Part shown: in pieces, positions 7,363-11,943 of the stretch
Numbering within the stretch: the stretch's first letter is position 1
Layout of the letters: every line of letters begins with the position of its first letter
The notes under the pieces: model-generated
Database searches by the model: none
What the model was told of the DNA's origin: nothing
What the model saw: only the letters and a program-made list of their open reading frames with translations
NCBI GenBank assembly: GCA_963745675.1
Contig: CAVUYM010000010.1
Location: 1-11,943 of the forward strand
From: JAUIIK01 sp963745675
Lineage (GTDB): Bacteria > Chloroflexota > Chloroflexia > Thermomicrobiales > CFX8
Length of the DNA stretch: 11,943 nucleotides
Reading direction: 5' to 3'
Position numbers and translations under genes: made by a program

Positions 7363-8189
7363 CTAATCCCTGACTTTACCGGTCACCCAGTCATAGCGTA
7401 TATCGTCGTCGATGATCGGGGCAGTCGAACGGGTGCCGATGCCGGCGCCACCATCGACGTTCCAGACCGCGCCAGCGACGTAGCTCGAGGCGTCTGACGC
7501 CAGGAACATGACGACCGAACCAACCTCTTCAGACTCGCCGGGCCGTGCCAGCGGCAGGTTGGGGATGCGTCTGCCAAGTCCTTCAGCCATGCGTGGCGGC
7601 AGCGGCTTCGGCTGGGTGTCGATCAAACCGGGGCTAACGACGTTGACCAGGATGTTGTGCGGTGCAAGCTCGATTGCGGCGACGCGCGAGAAGGACTCCG
7701 TGGCCGCCCGGCTCGACGCATAAGCGGCTGCCCAGCCGAACCACGGGTAGTGACACCGGACGAGAAGTTGATGATCCGGCCGCCATTGCCGGCGTCGATC
7801 ATCGCTTTTGCTGCGGCGCGAGTCATCAGAAACGTTCCGCGCGTATTGACCGAGTAAACCGTGTCCCAGACCTCAGAGCGCTCATCGAAGATGGAAGCGT
7901 GCGGAGCAACGGCAGCATTGTTGACACAGATATCAAGCTTGCCGAAGCGCTCGACGGCGGCGTTGACAATGCTCTGCGCGCCCTCATCGGTGCTGACATC
8001 GCCAACAAAGGAGAGTACGCGCTCTGGGTCGAGATCCTTGCAGGTCTCCTCAAGTCCCTCGGCATCGCGGTCGGCGGCCAACAGCATCGCTCCAGCCGCG
8101 TTAAACTGCTCGGCCATCGCTCGGCCGACGCCCCGTGCGGCGCCAGTCACGATGACAACACGACCTGAGAAATCAAACGAAACGCTCAA
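7363..8189 (-). CDS. Short-chain dehydrogenase/reductase, one frameshift, Arg in place of the catalytic Lys
   Basis: The start is TTG at 8187-8189, with AAGAAGG 5 bases upstream; an ATG 16 bases further upstream is out of frame. The product begins MSVSFDFSGRVVIVTGAARG and has TGAARGVG (15-22), NNAA (90-93, usually NNAG) and the active-site Ser in IINFSSG. One base is missing near 7730-7736. After it the frame gives AAYASSRAATESFSRVAAIE, VNVVSPGLIDTQP, and the standard end VVMFLASDASSYVAGAVWNV with DGG, stopping at 7363. Restored length is about 275 aa. Tyr is present, but the YxxxK lysine reads Arg (CGG). It is probably an NAD(P)-dependent oxidoreductase of unknown substrate. It stands 159 bases after ridA, so it may or may not share its message. 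Confidence 0.85.
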
Positions 8190-8268
8190 TAGGGCCTTCT
8201 TTCATACAGGGAAGGTCTGGCCATCGGACATCAACTTCCCATTTTGAAGTCTTCGTAATTTCGTCATG

Positions 8269-8280
8269 TATTCATGAATA
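8269..8280. repeat. 12-bp perfect palindrome upstream of the SDR gene
   Basis: TATTCATGAATA is its own reverse complement and lies about 80 bases upstream of the minus-strand SDR start, in an AT-richer patch of an otherwise GC-rich window. It has the size of a half-turn-spaced operator for a dimeric regulator. No clear -35/-10 pair was found next to it, so its role is a guess. Confidence 0.4.
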
Positions 8281-8310
8281 GGGGGCTTCGCCACCGATCT
8301 CCCAGCTGCT

Positions 8311-8353
8311 TGCCTATTCCCTAATCCCTATTACCTCTTCCCTACCCCCTACT
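8311..8353 (-). repeat. Degenerate CCCTATT-like tract; G-rich on the minus strand, possible G-quadruplex
   Basis: On the plus strand, units close to CCCTATT/CCCTAAT recur with C-runs at 8319-8321, 8326-8328, 8340-8342 and 8345-8349. On the minus strand, which is the sense strand of ridA, this gives four runs of at least three G with loops of 2, 11 and 4 bases. The first G-run begins with the last base of the ridA TAG. The transcript could fold into a G-quadruplex just after the ridA stop. A related CCTAATCCCT string recurs at 7363-7372, over the stop of the next minus-strand gene. Confidence 0.45.
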
Positions 8354-8745
8354 CCAACGCCGTGACGGTGATCTCGACCTGCGCGCCAGCCGGCAGCGAG
8401 GTGACACCGACGGTCGTGCGGCCGGGTGGATTTGAGACGAAATATTCGGCATAGACCTCGTTCATCTCGCCGAACTTGCTGAGATCAGTCATGTAGACGG
8501 ATGTAGCGACAGCGCGGTGCATGCCGGAGCCGGCTGCTTCGAGGATATTCTTGACGTTCTCGAGCGTTTGCCGCGTCTCGGCGGGAATGCCGCCAGGAAC
8601 GATCTCGTTTGTATGCGGGATCAATGCCTTTCTCTCCAGCGACATAGATCATGCCGTTGGCGCGGATCGCCTGGGAGTAGGGGCCAATCGGCTTGGCAGC
8701 CTTGTCAGTTTCGATCACTTCCAGATCTGTGCGGGTCTCGACCAT
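8349..8745 (-). CDS. ridA: RidA/YjgF/YER057c/UK114 family enamine/imine deaminase, one frameshift
   Basis: ATG 8743-8745 begins MVETRTDLEVIETDKAAKPI and runs into GPYSQAIRANGMIYVAGEKGIDP, the classic RidA N-terminus. One extra base in the G-run 8617-8619 breaks the frame. Removing it gives HTNEIVPGGIPAETRQTLEN, TSVYMTDLSKFGEMNEVYAEYF and the signature PPGRTTVGVTSLPAGAQVEI, whose Arg binds the substrate carboxylate. Restored length is 131 aa, usual for the family. RidA hydrolyses reactive enamine/imine intermediates such as 2-aminoacrylate formed by PLP enzymes, in the cytoplasm as a trimer. Its AAGG ribosome-binding site lies inside the end of the upstream unknown gene, 8 bases away, which suggests translation coupling. 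Confidence 0.9.
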
Positions 8746-8753
8746 CTTTCAGA

Positions 8754-9228
8754 TTACCTTTCCTCATCGGTCGGTTGACGCAGGCGATTGTAGCGCGGGG
8801 GCTGGCCAATAAGTTCGCGCGTATCGGCCAGCAGTAACTCGGAGTCCTCGCTGCTATGGACCTGATTCGTCAGATTTCGTAGCGTCGTCGAGCCATAGCG
8901 CACGAGTTGGCTAATAGTCGGCCCCGGCCTGTATACCGAAGATGCGCCAGTAGTCGGCATGGGGAGGGTTGGCGCGTTCCAGTTGGTCTATGAGCGCCGC
9001 CAGTGGCTTTAGCCGCCCGTCAGACTCATAAGCTTCAATTTCCAGCCTATCCAGCGTCTGAGTGGTGAGATCCGACGGCTGGAGCAAGGCACCCATCGCC
9101 TCACGTAGAGCTTTCCCACCGCGAGTGCTGCGAACATTGGCGTGGCTGAAGACGGCGATCGCCGCCGCCATTTCGTCGAGTGCCCATGGATAGAGTTCTG
9201 GATTGTCGTTATCAGGCTCCTGCGGCAT
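8754..9228 (-). CDS. Small unrecognised protein directly upstream of ridA, one frameshift
   Basis: I do not recognise this family. The ATG at 9226-9228 gives MPQEPDNDNPELYPWALDEM and continues to a premature stop at 8911. One extra base in the C-run 8922-8925 (GGGG on the coding strand) explains that stop. Removing it joins YWRIFGIQAG to PTISQLVRYGSTTLRNLTNQ and DTRELIGQPPRYNRLRQPTD, ending TDEER at 8754, 8 bases before the ridA ATG. The restored product is 157 aa, soluble, charged and probably helical, with no membrane segment, signal peptide or cysteine-rich motif. A start at GTG 9270 is possible but has no ribosome-binding site. The seamless join in a homopolymer and the tight spacing to ridA support one real gene, co-transcribed with ridA. 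Confidence 0.6.
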
Positions 9229-9246
9229 CTTCCCGCCGATTCTTCG

Positions 9247-9290
9247 TATGATCCAGTCAACGACCGGCACGTGAAAGGCTTGTTTCGTTG
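9247..9290 (+). promoter_or_regulatory. Possible -10 box, ribosome-binding site and TTG start of the kelch gene
   Basis: TATGAT (9247-9252) is a good -10 hexamer, though the sequence 17 bases upstream (GGCATC) is a poor -35. AAAGG (9274-9278) lies 9 bases before TTG 9288, which supports the unusual start. The predicted leader would be about 29 bases. The divergent unknown gene starts only 59 bases away, so the two promoters must overlap. Confidence 0.4.
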
Positions 9291-10649
9291 AGCAGCAACT
9301 ACCCGCCACGCGATCCCGACTACGACGCTCCCGAAGGCGGCGACATTCGCATCTCCCGCAGAGCAGCGCTGGCCGGGGCGGCTGGCGTCGTCGGTGTAGC
9401 TGCGGTTGCCGTCGTAGCAATCCTACTGCGGGACGACGGTGGGGATGAGCCGGACGATAGCGGCAACGTGATCACGGCAACACCTGAGCCGACACCGATC
9501 CCAACCTCAACCATCGCGCCAACCAATACCCCGGAACCACCATTGCCAACCCCAACGGAGGCTCCGACAGAAACACCCACGCTCGAGCCATCCCCAACCG
9601 CTGAGCCGACGGCAACAGCAACTGAAGTGCCTGCGACGCCCACCGCCGAGCCGACAGCTACCGCAACTGAACCTGCGCCAACACCGACCGTTCCGCCGAC
9701 CGCGGGCTGGACACGGCTGGAGCCGCAGGGCGATCTCCCGGCGGGCCGGCGGGACCACTCGCTAGTCGCCGATCTCGCTGAAGATCGTGTCTATCTCTTC
9801 GGTGGTCGCGCCGGCAACGAGCCGCTGGCCGATCTATGGCTTTATGACGTTCCGGCCAATCGTTGGGACCAGATCGAGATCGAAGGTGATGCGCCGGCTG
9901 CCCGCTTTGGCCACAATGCGATATTCGATGAGACGCAAAAACTCATGGTCATCTTTGGCGGGCAGGCTGGTCCGAACTTTTTTAGCGACGTTTGGGTCTA
10001 CGATCCGGTAGCAAAAGTCTGGGCAGAAATTGATCCAGGTGATGGAGATGGAACCCCGCGACCACGCTATGGCGCAGCCGCGTCCGCTCGCGCTGGTGGT
10101 AGCGGGCTTTACGTGTCACACGGCTTCACCAGCGACGGGCGCTACGATGACACCTGGCTCTTCAATGTCCAGACTGGGCGCTGGTCTGATGTTTCCCCGG
10201 CGACCGGTGATAGACCAGAGCAGCGTTGTCTGGTGCGCATGGCGACCGACCCGGATCGTGAACGCCTGCTACTTTTTGGTGGGCAATCGGACAACTCGCC
10301 TTACCTGGGCGATCTCTGGGCCTTTGACACGGCCGATCGAAGCTGGAGCGAGATCGACACGAACAACCCGCCAGCGCGTAATCTCTATTCCCTGGTGCGT
10401 AATCCAGTGACGGGGAACCTGATCCTTTTCGGTGGGGCGTCGGCGGACGGGTTGCGTGGCGACATCTGGATATTCGATGTCGAAGAAGATAGCTGGAGCG
10501 CCGAAGTGATCGACCCGAACATCAGCGAGTTGATCCCGCCGCGCGACAGTCACGACGCCGTCTGGCTGGAAGATGCTGCTGTCATGCTCATGTTCGGAGG
10601 CCGCGACGACGGTGGGATGCTCAACGATCTCTGGATCTACGCTCCCTGA
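9288..10649 (+). CDS. Membrane-anchored or secreted six-repeat kelch protein with Thr/Pro-rich linker
   Basis: The product is 453 aa in an intact frame with a TTG start. Residues 23-28 are SRRAAL, a loose twin-arginine-like motif, followed by a hydrophobic stretch (about 26-47), so this is a Tat-like signal or an N-terminal anchor. Residues 60-138 are almost only T, P, A and E, a flexible spacer typical of extracellular proteins; PTAEPTATATE occurs twice (103-113 and 118-128). From about 141 to the end there are six kelch units, most with an R/PxR...H start, a hydrophobic-FGG turn (FGG at 171, 223, 330, 381 and 436) and D-x-W-x-F/Y-D. Unit 3 reads YVSHG instead of FGG. This predicts a six-bladed beta-propeller outside the membrane, probably for binding; no catalytic residue can be named. 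Confidence 0.88.
   Translation: MSSNYPPRDPDYDAPEGGDIRISRRAALAGAAGVVGVAAVAVVAILLRDDGGDEPDDSGNVITATPEPTPIPTSTIAPTNTPEPPLPTPTEAPTETPTLEPSPTAEPTATATEVPATPTAEPTATATEPAPTPTVPPTAGWTRLEPQGDLPAGRRDHSLVADLAEDRVYLFGGRAGNEPLADLWLYDVPANRWDQIEIEGDAPAARFGHNAIFDETQKLMVIFGGQAGPNFFSDVWVYDPVAKVWAEIDPGDGDGTPRPRYGAAASARAGGSGLYVSHGFTSDGRYDDTWLFNVQTGRWSDVSPATGDRPEQRCLVRMATDPDRERLLLFGGQSDNSPYLGDLWAFDTADRSWSEIDTNNPPARNLYSLVRNPVTGNLILFGGASADGLRGDIWIFDVEEDSWSAEVIDPNISELIPPRDSHDAVWLEDAAVMLMFGGRDDGGMLNDLWIYAP
9594..9671 (+). repeat. In-frame direct repeat within the kelch protein linker
   Basis: The codons for PTAEPTATATE are present at 9594-9626 and again at 9639-9671, 45 bases apart. The two DNA copies differ at several third positions (for example GCT against GCC, and GGCA against GCTA), so the protein repeat is conserved while the DNA has drifted. 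Such low-complexity linkers change length easily. Confidence 0.65.
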
Positions 10650-10650
10650 G

Positions 10651-11943
10651 CTACGAGTGGTCAGCTTCAACACCGGGCACGATCTCGTCCTGCGGCAACG
10701 CGCCGAACAGCCCGACACGACCGCCTCCGGTATAGCGGTCCATCAGCCCAAGCGATTCCAGCGCCATCCGCACCGTCGGATGATGCAGCACCCGGGGATG
10801 CTTCTCGCGCCATCCAGCTCGAATAAAAACGTCGAGCACGTGTCTGCGCACGCCGGCAAACAGCACGGCAATTCCAGCGACGCGGTAGCTACGCACAAGG
10901 TCTTCGAGCAAATCGACAGCGACCGCATCGATGTCCGCCACGCCGGTAAAGTCCAGAATAACCCAGCCAAGGTCCTCCCGATCCGCGACCGCGTCCGCCA
11001 TGTGCCGCGCCAACTCTTCGATATTCGCGAAGTACAGCGGCGCGGAGATCCGCAGAATAAGGGTGTTTGGAAAAGTTATCGTCTCGCTCTCTTCGACCAG
11101 GGTTCGAAAGCGGTCCTCGAGCTCGTCATATCCAATCTCAACGGCATGCGGGTCGGTGCTGCGCCAGATGAAGACAACCAGCGAGAAGAGCAACCCGACG
11201 ATCACACCCCACTCGACGCCGATGATGAGGGTGGCGGCGAAAGTCGCGGTGACGGTCAAACCATCTAGCCGCCGGACATCGAAATAGTGTCGCGCCTCGC
11301 GCACATTGATCAGCCCCGAAACGGCGACGATGATCGTGGCAGCCAGAACGGCGTTGGGCAGGTAGTAAAAGAGTGGAGTGAGAAAGAGCAGCGTCAGGAG
11401 AATGAGCCCGGCCGCAAACAGCCCTGATATCTGCGAGCGAGCGCCCGCCGGTAATTGACCGCGGTCCTGGCGAAACTGCCGGTCACCGGGAAGCCGGAGA
11501 AGAATGCGCCAGCGATATTCGCGATGCCCAGCGCGTGGAGCTCCTGGTTCGCGTCGACGGTGTCTTTCTCACGGGCGGCGATTGTCCGCGCGATCGAAAT
11601 CGACTGCACATAGCCGATGAATGTAATAGCGACCGCAGTCGGAGCGAGGTCGAGGATCGCGCCGCGATCAATCTCCGGGAATGACGGCTGCGGTAGCCCG
11701 CGGGGGATATCGCCAACAACATTGACGCCATTGCTGTCGAGGCCCAGGCCCCAGACAAGGAGAGAGCCGCCGATGACCAGAAGTAGCGGCGCCGGAAATC
11801 GAGCGGCAATGAGTAGCAGATTCGTAGGTAAGCGGGGCACGATGTGACGATAGGAGACCAGCGTGATCAGGCTGCCGACACCAATCAGGGCGGTTATCCA
11901 ATGAACATTCTGAATATCGCGCCCAATCGCGATCATCGACTCG
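10651..11943 (-). CDS. SulP family anion permease with STAS domain (N-terminus outside the window), one frameshift
   Basis: The visible part covers the later membrane helices and the cytoplasmic end. VVGDIPRGLPQPSFP, REKDTVDANQELHALGIANI and FFSGFPVTGSFARTAVNYR are SulP signature regions. One base is missing near 11448-11449. After it the frame continues AGARSQISGLFAAGLILLTL and, through further hydrophobic segments, into the STAS domain (about 11064-10765) with LILRISAPLYFANIEELARH and VILDFTGVADIDAVAVDLL. STAS phosphosites usually carry Ser/Thr just after ID; here the residues are Ala-Val. SulP proteins import sulfate, bicarbonate or other anions across the inner membrane by proton or sodium coupling; the substrate cannot be told. 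The stop is 1 base from the kelch stop, with no visible terminator between them. Confidence 0.9.

Noticed and set aside
8754..8960. Separate 68-aa gene just upstream of ridA
   Set aside because: Its N-terminal part overlaps the end of the upstream frame in another phase, and removing one G at 8922-8925 joins both into one protein. One gene with a frameshift is the simpler reading.
9229..9420. Longer start for the unknown minus-strand gene (up to 9420)
   Set aside because: The extension is Arg-rich and overlaps the start of the kelch gene; it reads as the reverse of the kelch N-terminus and not as a real lead.
10573..11268. 231-codon plus-strand frame opposite the SulP gene
   Set aside because: The minus strand has unmistakable SulP and STAS motifs; the plus-strand product has none and starts inside the kelch gene.
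1..11943. CRISPR array, tRNA or rRNA gene, insertion sequence, prophage or attachment site
   Set aside because: No regularly spaced repeats, cloverleaf-like segments, transposase or integrase motifs, or flanking direct repeats were seen on either strand.

Overview
The window reads as an ordinary chromosomal stretch of a moderately high-GC bacterium. The best guess is a member of the Chloroflexota, possibly near Thermomicrobia/Sphaerobacter. This rests on the secreted kelch protein with a long Thr/Pro linker, the short-chain (SDR) type of threonine dehydrogenase paired with kbl, and the abundance of SDR, Gfo/Idh and zinc-ADH enzymes. No rRNA, tRNA, CRISPR array, transposase or phage gene was seen, and no stretch over 300 bases lacks a gene.

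Layout. 3-218 (+) is the 3' end of a proline iminopeptidase; it meets a catechol-2,3-dioxygenase-like VOC protein (215-730, -) tail to tail. Upstream on the minus strand is a broken TIGR01777/YfcH-like epimerase (823-1787). A divergent promoter region (1788-1913) separates it from a plus-strand run: SDR-type L-threonine dehydrogenase (tdh), kbl, a zinc alcohol dehydrogenase, then after 164 bp a short-chain dehydrogenase and a Gfo/Idh/MocA oxidoreductase, ending at a strong hairpin (7307-7343). On the other side of that hairpin lie minus-strand genes: an SDR, a RidA-family deaminase and an unrecognised small protein 8 bp upstream of ridA. Divergent from these is a membrane-anchored six-kelch-repeat protein (9288-10649, +). 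It converges on a SulP-type anion permease with a STAS domain, which runs off the right edge.

How the genes work together. Tdh and Kbl convert L-threonine through 2-amino-3-ketobutyrate to glycine and acetyl-CoA; this two-gene unit is the clearest pathway here. The following ADH is close enough to be co-transcribed. The SDR and Gfo/Idh genes look like an oxidoreductase pair of unknown substrate. RidA is a housekeeping enzyme that hydrolyses reactive enamines/imines.

The most important feature for a reader is sequence quality or decay. Eight of the genes can be read through only by allowing single-base indels (12 in all: 6 extra, 6 missing bases), mostly in short C/G/T runs, while codon-level family similarity is kept on both sides of each break. 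The simplest explanation is homopolymer error in an unpolished assembly. The epimerase, with two indels and an in-frame stop, is the best candidate for a true pseudogene. I did not find a convincing new multi-gene system; the least explained items are the small protein upstream of ridA, an SDR with Arg in place of the catalytic Lys, and the intergenic region at 8190-8348.
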